Origin: Rhodobium orientis
GTDB taxonomy: Bacteria > Pseudomonadota > Alphaproteobacteria > Rhizobiales > Rhodobiaceae
Reading direction: 5' to 3'
DNA: 58,135 nt
Assembly: GCF_003258835.1 (NCBI RefSeq)
Contig: NZ_NPEV01000016.1
Location: 1-58,135, forward strand
A program made the position numbers and the translations under genes. Within the stretch, counting starts at the first letter, position 1. Each line of letters opens with the position of its first letter. Shown in pieces: positions 32,846 through 41,145 of this stretch. Below the pieces are notes generated by a model. It made no database searches and was not told the DNA's origin. It saw only the letters and a program-made list of their open reading frames with translations.

Positions 32846-34870
32846 ATGGGAGACACCCCACAAAGCCCTCCCTTGCGGTTCGGGGACGATCCCTACGTCT
32901 GGGCCTGCTGGCTCTACTACCAGGATCGCCTGACCCAGAGCCAGATCGCCGAGGCCATGGGCGTCTCGCGGGCGACCGTGAACGCCTATCTGTCGGAAGC
33001 CCGCGACCGCGGCATCGTCAACATCTCGCTGGAGCCGGCACGCCTCGCCTCGCTGACCGTCGCCGACGAGATCAGGCGGCATTTCGGCCTGGAAAGCTGC
33101 CTCGTGGTGCCGAGCGAGGAAACCCACCCCCTGATCGACCGGCTCGGCCGCGCCGGCGCGCTCGCCCTGCAGAGCCTGCTCAAGTCCGGCGATACGCTCG
33201 GCGTCGTCTGGGGCCGCACCATCATGGCCGTGGCCGAGCACCTGAAGAGCCCGCCGCTGCAGGACATGACGGTGGTCCAGGCGACCGGCTCGACCCAGGC
33301 GACCTTTGCCTACACGCCGGACCTGTGCACCACGGCCTTTGCCGAGGCGCTCTCGGCCAAGTCCATCAAGATCAGCGCCCCCGCCATCGTCGGCTCGCCG
33401 GAGCTCGCCCGCGCCATGATGGGCGAGCCGCTGATCGCCGACGAACTCGCCGCGCTCGCCAAGGTCAATCGCATCATCTTCGGCATCTCCTCCTTGAGGC
33501 CGAATTCCACCATCCACGCCAGCGGCTTCTTCGAGCAGGTCTCGCTGCAGCATTACCTCGCCCGCGGCGCTGCCGGCGTCCTCGCCGGGCGCTTCATCGA
33601 CCAGAACGGCGCCCCGGTGGACGGCCCGCTCCATGCCCGCACCATCGGCATCCCGCTCGACGTGCTGACCGGCATCAAGACCCGCATCGCGGTCGCCGGC
33701 GGCTTCGACAAGGTGCCGGCCCTGTTGGCCATGCTGCGCGGCGGCTATGCCAACATCCTGATCACCGATGCCGCCACCGGGCGCGGCATCCTCAATGCCG
33801 AGGGCGTCGCCCCCGCCCGCCCGCAGGCAAAGACCCCGGCGCGCACGCCGGTGATCGTGCGCACCCAGATCAAGAAATTCCTCAACCGGCCCGACGATGC
33901 GGTCGACGAGATGCTGGAAGGCGCCATCAACGCCAACCGCCGCTATCTGAAGCCGGTCGCCGGCTCCAACCGGGCCCTCGTCGCGCGCCACGGGCCGCGC
34001 CCCGGCAAGGTCGGGCTGGTCATCGGCGGCGGCTCCGGCCACGAACCCTGCTTCCTCGGCTATGTCGGTCGCGGCCTTGCCGATGCCGTCGCCATCGGCA
34101 ACATCTTTTCCTCGCCGCCGCCCGATCCGATCGCGGCGTGCGCCCAGGCGGCCTCCGGTGACGCCGGCGTGCTGTTCGCCTATGGCAACTACAGCGGCGA
34201 CGTCATGAATTTCGAGATGGCCGCCGAACAGGTCGAGGAGCGCGGCATCAAGGTGCGCACCGTGCTGACCACGGACGACATCGCCTCCTCGCCGATCGAG
34301 GACCGGGACGGCCGCCGCGGCGTCGCCGGCAACGTCCTGATCTTCAAGGTCGCGGGCGCGGCCTGCGACCTCGGCCTGCCGCTGGAAGCCTGCGAGGCGG
34401 TGACGCGCAAGGCCAACGCCCGCACCTACACCATCGGCGTCGGGCTGGAGCCCTGTTCGCTTCCGCAGATCCGCCGGCCGACATTCGAACTCGGCCCCGA
34501 CGACATGGAGGTCGGCATCGGCATCCACGGCGAGCCGGGCGTTGCCCGGGAAAGCCTGAAGGCGGCCGATGCCATCGTCGACACCGCCATCGACGCCATC
34601 TTCAAGGAGATGGACGCCAGGCCGAACGAACGGGTTGCCGTCCTCGTCAATTCCTTCGGCGCGACGCCGATGATGGAACTCTACATCCTCTACCGAAGGG
34701 TGGAGCAGAGACTGTCGGCGCGCGGGATCGTCGTCGAAGCCAACTGGATCGGCCCCTATTGCACCTCGCTCGACATGGTCGGGGCGTCGATCACGATCAT
34801 GCACCTCGACAACGAGCTGTCGCGGCTGCTCAGCCGGCCGTGCGACACGGCCGCCTTCAAGGTCTTGTGA
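32846..34870 (+). CDS. SorC/EryD-type regulator fused to a complete DhaK kinase subunit
   Basis: 674 residues from ATG 32846, preceded by TAGGA; longer starts at 32753 and 32795 are less likely. Residues ~15-60 form a SorC-type HTH (TQSQIAEAMGVSRATVNAYLSEAR at 30-53) and ~62-320 the SorC sugar-binding domain (DTLGVVWGRTI, LPxxGP-equivalent and the terminal GGYANILITDAATGRGIL). After a Pro/Ala-rich linker (321-338), residues 341-674 are a full DhaK: GGGSGHEP with His 399, YGNYSGD with Asp 452, and GIGIHGEPGV with His 561, so all ketose-binding residues are kept. The reading frame is continuous. EryD, the Brucella erythritol regulator, is also SorC-type. The inference is a regulator that senses the ketose directly through its own kinase domain, or phosphorylates its own inducer with the DhaL at 35003. 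Automatic annotations of such fusions may exist; I know of no experimental study. Confidence 0.9.
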   Translation: MGDTPQSPPLRFGDDPYVWACWLYYQDRLTQSQIAEAMGVSRATVNAYLSEARDRGIVNISLEPARLASLTVADEIRRHFGLESCLVVPSEETHPLIDRLGRAGALALQSLLKSGDTLGVVWGRTIMAVAEHLKSPPLQDMTVVQATGSTQATFAYTPDLCTTAFAEALSAKSIKISAPAIVGSPELARAMMGEPLIADELAALAKVNRIIFGISSLRPNSTIHASGFFEQVSLQHYLARGAAGVLAGRFIDQNGAPVDGPLHARTIGIPLDVLTGIKTRIAVAGGFDKVPALLAMLRGGYANILITDAATGRGILNAEGVAPARPQAKTPARTPVIVRTQIKKFLNRPDDAVDEMLEGAINANRRYLKPVAGSNRALVARHGPRPGKVGLVIGGGSGHEPCFLGYVGRGLADAVAIGNIFSSPPPDPIAACAQAASGDAGVLFAYGNYSGDVMNFEMAAEQVEERGIKVRTVLTTDDIASSPIEDRDGRRGVAGNVLIFKVAGAACDLGLPLEACEAVTRKANARTYTIGVGLEPCSLPQIRRPTFELGPDDMEVGIGIHGEPGVARESLKAADAIVDTAIDAIFKEMDARPNERVAVLVNSFGATPMMELYILYRRVEQRLSARGIVVEANWIGPYCTSLDMVGASITIMHLDNELSRLLSRPCDTAAFKVL

Positions 34871-35002
34871 GGGAGCGCACCCATGTCCAACAAGCATCGG
34901 CCGTCGTCCCGTGGCATGGCAACCGGAGCAACAATCGCATCGCGGGTAACGTAACCAGCACGCTATCGAAGCCGGGTCGGAAATCCGGCACGATGGGAGA
35001 GA

Positions 35003-35656
35003 ATGATGACCACCAGTGTCGTTGAGCATCTGATTGCGATGTTCGGCAAGATTTCCACGGCGATCGACGACGCCGTGGACGAGCTTTCCGAACTGGACGG
35101 TGCCATCGGTGACGCCGATCACGGGATCACCATGGTCCTCGGCTTCCACGCCGTGACCGCCGCGCTGCAGAGCGCGCGCTCCGACCTTTCGAGCGCCTCT
35201 GCCGTGATGAACGCGGCGGCGACCGCCTTCCTCAATGCCGTCGGCGCCTCGACCGGCCCGCTTTATGCGACGGGCCTGCGCCGTGCCGCGCAGAGCCTCG
35301 ACGGGGTCGAAAAACTCGACCAGTCGGCGGCAACCGCCATGCTGACCGCGATCCCGGCCGGCATTCGCGAGCGCGGCAAGGCCCAGCGCGGCGACAAGAC
35401 GATGCTGGACGCCTGGCTGCCGGCCTCCGAGGCGGCGGCGCTCGCGCTCGCCAACGGCGCCGACAGGAAAACGTTCTGGAAGCAAGTGGTCGCGGCGGCC
35501 GAGCACGGCGCGGAAGCCACCCGCTCCATGGTCGCTGCCAAGGGCCGGGCCGCCCGGGTCGGCGGCCGCTCGCTCGGCCACATGGACCCCGGCGCCGCCT
35601 CCACCGTCATCATCATCAAGGCAATGGCCGAGGCCCTGTCCGGCGACGACGCCTAA
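35003..35656 (+). CDS. dhaL: Second DhaL-type nucleotide-binding subunit
   Basis: 217 residues. Motifs GDADHG (Asp 37, Asp 39), GASTGPLYA, QRGDKTMLDAWLP and RSLGHMDPGAAST match DhaL. GGGAGAGA precedes ATG 35003 (ATG 35006 is equivalent). It follows the SorC-DhaK fusion by 132 bases and is the natural partner of its kinase domain. It differs clearly from the DhaL at 28926, so the locus has two kinase pairs. The stop overlaps the stop of the convergent serine hydrolase gene by four bases. Confidence 0.9.
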   Translation: MMTTSVVEHLIAMFGKISTAIDDAVDELSELDGAIGDADHGITMVLGFHAVTAALQSARSDLSSASAVMNAAATAFLNAVGASTGPLYATGLRRAAQSLDGVEKLDQSAATAMLTAIPAGIRERGKAQRGDKTMLDAWLPASEAAALALANGADRKTFWKQVVAAAEHGAEATRSMVAAKGRAARVGGRSLGHMDPGAASTVIIIKAMAEALSGDDA

Positions 35657-36813
35657 AACGCCTGCGCAACAGCCCGGAAAGTGGCGATCAGCAGATCGTC
35701 CGTCTCTGCATCCTCCGGCAGCGGCTGGCAGGACTGCTTGGCGATAACGACGTCGCGCGAAAAGTCGATCCATATCCACTGGCCGTGAATGCCGATGGCG
35801 GCAAGTTCGTGCTCCGAAGGGCAATACCAGTAGCTCCGGTAGGCCCCGCCCGCGAAGAGCTTGGCCTGGTCGCCCGCTGCCCAGATCGCCTTGTCGCCGG
35901 CAGTCCGGATGTCATCGATCCAGCTCTTGGGAACGATCCCCCTGCCCCCGACCCGGACCAGGTCTCCGAGGCGAGCAAGATCGCGGGCCGTGACCGACAT
36001 GCCGCCGGCGGCGCGACCAACGCCGAGCCGGTCGACGGTGATCGCCGCATCGCCATGGGTGCCCATCGGCTGCCACAAAAGGGTCTCGACCATCTCGTGG
36101 AACCGCTGCCCCGCCGCCCGCTCCAGGACGAAGCCGGCCAGGTCGGTGTTCGGCGAGCGATAGGCGTGGAGGGTGCCGTGCTCGGCCGGCCCCTTGCCGA
36201 TGGTCGCCAGGAAGGTCAGCAGATCGCTCGGTCCCTCACCCGACTTTTCCGGGTTCCAGGCCGTCGCCCGGCGATAGCGGTCGTAGCCGCCGGTCTTGTC
36301 GAGATAGTCCTCCGAAAAATCCATGCTGATCTGCATGTCGAAGAGATTCCGGACGCTCGCATCGGCATAGGCGGAGCCGGCGATTTCCGGAACGTAGCGG
36401 ATGATGGGATCGTCCATCGACACCGCGCCGCGCGCCTCCAGGATGCCGGCCATCAGGCCGGTGACCGATTTGGAGACCGAGAAAATGAGGTGCGGCTTTT
36501 GCGGATCGCAGGTCGGCCCGTACCATTCGCCGACGATGCGTCCCTTGTGCATGACAACGAACGCGTCGGTGTATGTGCTCTCAAGGACATCCGGCACCGA
36601 GACGAGGGCGCCTTCCGCGTCTTTCCAGACAAGCGCGGCAAGGTCACCGAGATGATTGGGTGGGCTCTCCGCCTTACCTGTGCCCTTGATGATCGCCGAG
36701 GGCACCATTTCGCTGACGTTCTGGAACGACCAGGCCGAATAGGGGGCGGTCCGCCAGTTGCCGAGGTCGATGTCGCGGCGCTCAAATCTGAATACCGCTT
36801 CTGCCATTGTCAT
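35653..36813 (-). CDS. NylB-like serine hydrolase (beta-lactamase fold)
   Basis: 386 residues from ATG 36813. The nucleophile motif is SVSK (Ser 112, Lys 115), with Tyr 218 in AYRSPNTD and a C-terminal GIHGQWIWID. Stretches such as DAFVVMHKGRIVGEWY, DMQISMDFSEDYLD and DRLGVGRAAGGMSVTARDLARLGDL resemble 6-aminohexanoate-dimer hydrolase NylB, as I recall it. The NylB Asp needed for high dimer activity appears to be Arg here, so an esterase or other amidase activity is as likely. No signal peptide is seen, so it is cytoplasmic. It is the last gene of an operon with an amidase and a polyamine-type importer. Confidence 0.82.
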   Translation of the reverse strand: MTMAEAVFRFERRDIDLGNWRTAPYSAWSFQNVSEMVPSAIIKGTGKAESPPNHLGDLAALVWKDAEGALVSVPDVLESTYTDAFVVMHKGRIVGEWYGPTCDPQKPHLIFSVSKSVTGLMAGILEARGAVSMDDPIIRYVPEIAGSAYADASVRNLFDMQISMDFSEDYLDKTGGYDRYRRATAWNPEKSGEGPSDLLTFLATIGKGPAEHGTLHAYRSPNTDLAGFVLERAAGQRFHEMVETLLWQPMGTHGDAAITVDRLGVGRAAGGMSVTARDLARLGDLVRVGGRGIVPKSWIDDIRTAGDKAIWAAGDQAKLFAGGAYRSYWYCPSEHELAAIGIHGQWIWIDFSRDVVIAKQSCQPLPEDAETDDLLIATFRAVAQAF

Positions 36814-36832
36814 TGCGTTTTTCCGTGTTCTG

Positions 36833-38245
36833 TCATTTCTCCGGCCGCCGTTTCGGCCAGCGCGTTTCCGCATCATAGGCATGGCCGAGCTGCAAGATAC
36901 CGAGGTCATTGCCGCGCCGACCGAAGAGCTGGAAGCCCGTCGGCAGGCCGGTCTTGCCGAAGCCGGCAGGAAGGGCAAGCGCGGGAACGCCGGCGAGCGA
37001 GACCGGCACGACCACCTCCATCCAGCGGTGATAGGTGTCCATCTCATGGCCGGCGACCGATTTCGGCCAATGGGTTTCGGCATCGAAGGGGAACACGTGG
37101 GCGCTCGGAAGGGCAAGGGTGTCGAAATGCTCGAACAGACCGGCAAGAGAGGCGAACCATTCGGACCGGATGACGCTTGCCGCGTGTACGTCCGCTGCGC
37201 TCAGCGCAAGGCCGGCCTCGATCTCCCAAAGCGCCTCGGGCTTCAGGAGATCGCGGCTGGACGGATCGTCGAAATGGACGCGCAGGCCGGACGCGATCGC
37301 CCAGCTTCGAAGCACCGTCCAGGAGCGCCACAGCGCCGCCGGATCAAAATCCGGGACGACCGGTTCAACAGCACAGCCGAGTTCCGCGAAGGTCGCAAGC
37401 GCCCGTTCGCACAGCGGCAGGATGCCGGGCTCCGTCGGACAATAGCCGTTCCAGTCGCCGATCCAGCCGATACGCTTTCCGGCCACCGGCACGTCCAGCC
37501 TTTCGGAAAACAGCTCCTCGACCGGGATCGAATGGGGAAACCGCTCGTCCGGACCCGCGATGACATCCAAGAGCAGCGCCAGGTCGCGCACGCTGCGGGC
37601 CATCGGCCCATCGGTGGCGAGTTGGTGGAGGAAGGTGTCCCCTTCCGGCGTCGGCGGCACGCGGCCGTAGCTCGGGCGGAACCCGAAGACGTTGCAGAAC
37701 GCGGCCGGATTGCGCAGCGAGCCCATCATGTCGGAGCCGTCGGCGAGCGGCACCAGCCGGGCGGCAAGCGCGGCGGCCGCCCCGCCGCTCGACCCTCCCG
37801 CCGTTTTCGTCACCTCGTAAGGATTACGGGTGGTGCCGTGCACCGGATTGTAGCTCTGCGAGCCGATGCCGAATTCCGGCGTGTTGGTCTTGCCGATAAC
37901 GATCGCCCCGGCAGCCCGGATACGGGCGGCGAGGAGGTCGTCGACCGCGGGCACGTGGTCGGCGAACAGCGGCGATCCGTGGGTGGTCCGGATGCCGGCG
38001 GTCTCGACCAGATCCTTGATCGCGAACGGCACGCCGCGAAGGGGCAGATCGGAGGAATGTGCATCCGCGTCCCGCGCCTCGGCCAGCAACACGTCGCGCT
38101 CGCGCAGCGAGACGATCGCGGTCAGCGGCGGATTGACCTCCGCGATGCGATCCAGAAAGGCGGTCATGACGTCGACGCAGGAGACCTCGCGACGGGCAAT
38201 CGCCGCCGCGAGGTCGATGGCGTCCAGATCGGGAAGGTCGTCCAT
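36833..38245 (-). CDS. Amidase-signature family enzyme
   Basis: 470 residues from ATG 38245; an open frame extends further upstream over the binding-protein end. The Ser-cisSer-Lys triad is Lys 77 (FAIKDL), Ser 152 (GGSSGG) and Ser 176 (SDMMGSLRNP), with the family's usual 24-residue spacing between the serines. The nucleophile loop reads DMMGS rather than the common DTGGS. Members hydrolyse amides including indoleacetamide, allophanate and cyclic aminohexanoate dimers (NylA). It lies 19 bases upstream of the NylB-like gene and 40 downstream of the potD-like gene, so the imported compound is probably an amide that these two enzymes break down. Confidence 0.88.
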   Translation of the reverse strand: MDDLPDLDAIDLAAAIARREVSCVDVMTAFLDRIAEVNPPLTAIVSLRERDVLLAEARDADAHSSDLPLRGVPFAIKDLVETAGIRTTHGSPLFADHVPAVDDLLAARIRAAGAIVIGKTNTPEFGIGSQSYNPVHGTTRNPYEVTKTAGGSSGGAAAALAARLVPLADGSDMMGSLRNPAAFCNVFGFRPSYGRVPPTPEGDTFLHQLATDGPMARSVRDLALLLDVIAGPDERFPHSIPVEELFSERLDVPVAGKRIGWIGDWNGYCPTEPGILPLCERALATFAELGCAVEPVVPDFDPAALWRSWTVLRSWAIASGLRVHFDDPSSRDLLKPEALWEIEAGLALSAADVHAASVIRSEWFASLAGLFEHFDTLALPSAHVFPFDAETHWPKSVAGHEMDTYHRWMEVVVPVSLAGVPALALPAGFGKTGLPTGFQLFGRRGNDLGILQLGHAYDAETRWPKRRPEK

Positions 38246-38285
38246 AGGCTTCAGCGGGGCCGCGACCGGCCCCGCCGTTCGCACA

Positions 38286-39317
38286 TTACTTGGAGATATC
38301 GGTCCAGATGCGGGTGTAGAGCTCCATGACCTCGGGGCTGCACGGCTCGATGAAGGCGCCGGCCGCCTCAAACTCGGCCGGAACGTTCAGCTCCGGCGCG
38401 GTCTTCAGCGCCTCGTCCATGAACTCCCCGGAGCCCTTGATGCCATTGGAATATTTGGCGAAGTCCGAGATCAGCGCCGCGTTCTCCGGGTCCATGATGA
38501 AGTTCATGAACAGCTTGGCGTTTTCCGGGTTCTTGGCGTCCTTCAGGATGGCGACGGAGTCCATGAAGAAGGGGAAGCCTTCCTTCGGATAGCCGAAGGC
38601 GATGTCCGGGTTCTTCAGCCGCGAGCGCATGATGGCGCCGTTCCAGTAATAGACGGCCGAATAGTCGCCGGACGGCAGCTTCTCGGTCACGCTGTAGTCC
38701 ATCGCCAGCCACTTGGTCTTGGCCGCGACCAGCTTGTCGTAGACCTTCTTCAGAAGCACCTTGTCGTCGGTGCACCACTCACCGCCGAGATATTTGATTG
38801 CCGCATACATGACGTCGTTGCGTTCCGGCGCCACGTTGATCTTGCCGGCCAGCTCCTCCGGCGGATCGAGGAAGATCGCCGAGGTGTTGATGTCGCCCTT
38901 GTAGACCGAGGTGTTGACGCCGATGCCGGTCAGGCCCCACTGCCACGGCACCGTGTAGTGACGGCCCGGATCCCAGGCGACGCCGACCCAGCGCTCGTCA
39001 ACATTCTTGAAGTTTTCCATCTGGTCGGGCCGGGCTTCCAGCAAGAGGCCTTCCTTGATCCAGATCGGCACGTAGTTGGCCGAGGGCACGACGATATCGA
39101 AGCCATGTCCGCCGGCCCGCACCTTGGCGAGCGCCGTGGAATTGGAATCGTAGTCGGTGACGGTCACCTTGACGTCGTAGGCAGCCTCGAATTTCTTGAT
39201 CAGTTCGGGGTTGGTGTAGTCGCCCCAGTTGAAGATGTTGAGTTCGCCCTCCGCATGGGCTGCGCTCGCGACGAGCAGCGCGCCGGCGGCGGCAAGTGCC
39301 GTTTTCAGGGAATTCAT
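38286..39317 (-). CDS. Spermidine/putrescine-type ABC binding protein (PotD family)
   Basis: 343 residues from ATG 39317, chosen because GAGGAGAA lies just upstream; an ATG at 39332 would contain that site. Sec signal with cleavage after SAAHA near residue 22. PotD features are LNIFNWGDYTNPELIKKFE and KVTVTDYDSNSTALAKV at the N-terminus, VPSANYVPIWIKEGLLL, and VPWQWGLTGIGVN. It delivers polyamine-like or other cationic/amide ligands to the permeases at 39420 and 40216. The leader carries three 15-base repeats. Confidence 0.9.
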   Translation of the reverse strand: MNSLKTALAAAGALLVASAAHAEGELNIFNWGDYTNPELIKKFEAAYDVKVTVTDYDSNSTALAKVRAGGHGFDIVVPSANYVPIWIKEGLLLEARPDQMENFKNVDERWVGVAWDPGRHYTVPWQWGLTGIGVNTSVYKGDINTSAIFLDPPEELAGKINVAPERNDVMYAAIKYLGGEWCTDDKVLLKKVYDKLVAAKTKWLAMDYSVTEKLPSGDYSAVYYWNGAIMRSRLKNPDIAFGYPKEGFPFFMDSVAILKDAKNPENAKLFMNFIMDPENAALISDFAKYSNGIKGSGEFMDEALKTAPELNVPAEFEAAGAFIEPCSPEVMELYTRIWTDISK

Positions 39318-39342
39318 TGCGGTTCTCCTCATTTTGCCTGTC

Positions 39343-39387
39343 TTCTTGTTATGTGTGTTCTTGTTGTGTCGGTTCTTGTTGTCTGGC
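39343..39387 (-). repeat. Three tandem 15-base CA-rich repeats in the potD-like leader
   Basis: On the plus strand TTCTTGTT begins at 39343, 39358 and 39373, each followed by a variable seven-base tail; a fourth decayed copy starts at 39388. In the mRNA (minus strand) this gives repeated ACAACAAGAA-like blocks, 26 bases before the binding-protein start. Single-stranded CA/A-rich leaders of binding-protein genes are known small-RNA/Hfq targets or translation enhancers in other bacteria. Confidence 0.7.
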
Positions 39388-39419
39388 TTCTTTTTGCCGG
39401 ATCGAGGCAGAGAATGGCC

Positions 39420-40226
39420 TCAGGTCTTCTTTCGGGTCATCAGGAAAAAGGCTGTCACGATGACCACCGAGAAAGCAAGGAAGACGGTGGCGATGGCGTT
39501 GATTTCCGGCGTCACCACGCGCCGGAGCTGACCCAGCATATAGGTCGGCAGGGTGTCCTGGCCGCCGGACTTGACGAATTCGGTAATGACGACGTCGTCG
39601 AGCGAGATGACGAAGGCGAGCATGAAGCCGGCGATGATGCCGGGGCGCAGGAGCGGCAGGGTGATATAGCGGAACGCCTTCCAGGGCGTCGCGTAAAGGT
39701 CCGCCGCCGCCACTTCCAGCGACAGATCCATGCTCTCCAGCCGCGCCCGGATCGGCAGATAGGCAAACGGCACGCAGAACGCGGTGTGGGCGGCGATCAG
39801 GTAACCGAGGCCCGAATAGTCGGTCCACACCTTGATCCGCGAAAAGACGATCAGCAGGGCGACAGCCGTGACGATCTCCGGGATCATCAGCGGCTGGTTG
39901 ATCAGCGCATAGGTGAAGGTCTGGCCGCGATAGGGCCGCGTTCGCGTCGTCGCCAGCGCCGCCATGGTGGCCGCGCTGGTGGCGAGGACCGCGGCGCACA
40001 CGGCGATGATGACCGAGCGCAGCGTCGCGTCCTGGACGGTATCGTTCTGCCAGGCCGACACGAACCAACGGAACGAGAACCCCTCCCACAGGGCCAGCGA
40101 GTCGCCCGCATTGAAGGCATAGACGACGAGCAGCGCCATCGGCAGGTAGAGCGCAAAGAAGCTGAACATCGCCACGAAGGCGAACCCCGGCTGCCGCCGG
40201 ACGTCGAAATGCCGCTTACCTGCCAC
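39420..40226 (-). CDS. Polyamine-type ABC transporter permease (PotC family)
   Basis: 268 residues from GTG 40226, which has GGAGG eight bases upstream and overlaps the potB-like stop by 11 bases; a start at 40262 would overlap by 47. Six helices, with the EAA loop EVAAADLYATPWKAFRYITLPLLRPGIIAG and SLDDVVITEFVKSGG typical of PotC. It forms the channel with the PotB-like protein. Confidence 0.9.
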   Translation of the reverse strand: MAGKRHFDVRRQPGFAFVAMFSFFALYLPMALLVVYAFNAGDSLALWEGFSFRWFVSAWQNDTVQDATLRSVIIAVCAAVLATSAATMAALATTRTRPYRGQTFTYALINQPLMIPEIVTAVALLIVFSRIKVWTDYSGLGYLIAAHTAFCVPFAYLPIRARLESMDLSLEVAAADLYATPWKAFRYITLPLLRPGIIAGFMLAFVISLDDVVITEFVKSGGQDTLPTYMLGQLRRVVTPEINAIATVFLAFSVVIVTAFFLMTRKKT

Positions 40227-41142
40227 GGTCGTCGCCTCCCGCCCGCGCGGTGGCGCGCACATAGACCAGCAGCGCGACCATCACCACGACCATCAGCGTG
40301 ATCGAGATCGCCGCGCCGAGCGGCCAGTTGTTGCCCTTGCCGAACTGCAGGCCGATCAGGTTGCCGAGCATCATGTTCTTGCCGCCGCCGAGCACCCTGG
40401 GCGTCACATAGGCACCGAGCGAGGGAATGAAGACCAGGATCGACCCGGCGATGATGCCGGGCTTGGTCAGCGGCAGGATGATGCGTCTCAGCACCTTGAA
40501 CCGGTTCGCATAGAGGTCGTAGGCCGCCTCCACGAGCCGGAAGTCGAGCTTTTCCATGCTGGCATAGAGCGGCAGCACCATCAGCGGCAGATAGACATAG
40601 GTCATGCCGAACAGCACCGCCCAGTCCGTGTACATGATCTGGATCGGCTCGGAGATCATGCCGAGCCGCATCGCGACGGTGTTGATGACACCTTCGTTGC
40701 GGATCACCTCCTGCATGGCGAAGGTGCGGATGAGAAGGTTGGTCCAGAACGGGATCGTCACCAGGAAGACCCAGATCTCCCGGGTCTTGCGCGGCCGCGT
40801 GGCGATGAAATAGGCCGTCGGAAAGCCGAGCACGAGCGTCAGCGCAGTGGTGATGATGGACAGCCGGACCGAGCGCCAGAAGATCGACAGATGGGCGTCG
40901 GCGAAGCCGAGTTCGCCGGTGAAGATATCGTGCTGGAAGAAGACGTTGGCCCAGCCGTCGAAGGAGAAGGTCCACGGCTTGACGCCGCCATAGTCACCCT
41001 TTTCCAGGACGGAAAAGGCGAGCATGACGAAGAGCGGCCCGAACGAGGCCAGGAAGATGATGACGAGCGCCGGTGCCGACAGCAGCCAGCGCCGCATCGT
41101 TCCCCGGCGGATCGCTGCCTGTTCCACCTCATGCGGCTGCAT
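40216..41142 (-). CDS. Polyamine-type ABC transporter permease (PotB family)
   Basis: 308 residues, six helices, with FLVTIPFWTNLLIRTFA and the EAA loop RLVEAAYDLYANRFKVLRRIILPLTKPGIIAG, then PSLGAYVTPRVLGGGKNMMLGNLI, all characteristic of PotB. It begins three bases after the ATPase stop. Confidence 0.9.
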   Translation of the reverse strand: MQPHEVEQAAIRRGTMRRWLLSAPALVIIFLASFGPLFVMLAFSVLEKGDYGGVKPWTFSFDGWANVFFQHDIFTGELGFADAHLSIFWRSVRLSIITTALTLVLGFPTAYFIATRPRKTREIWVFLVTIPFWTNLLIRTFAMQEVIRNEGVINTVAMRLGMISEPIQIMYTDWAVLFGMTYVYLPLMVLPLYASMEKLDFRLVEAAYDLYANRFKVLRRIILPLTKPGIIAGSILVFIPSLGAYVTPRVLGGGKNMMLGNLIGLQFGKGNNWPLGAAISITLMVVVMVALLVYVRATARAGGDDRGR

Positions 41143-41145
41143 CGG

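Noticed and set aside
32813-35824. Open frame of 1003 codons on the minus strand opposite the sorC-dhaK and dhaL genes
   Set aside because: It is antisense to two clearly conserved genes, has the Gly/Arg/Asp-rich composition of a GC-bias shadow and no recognisable domain.
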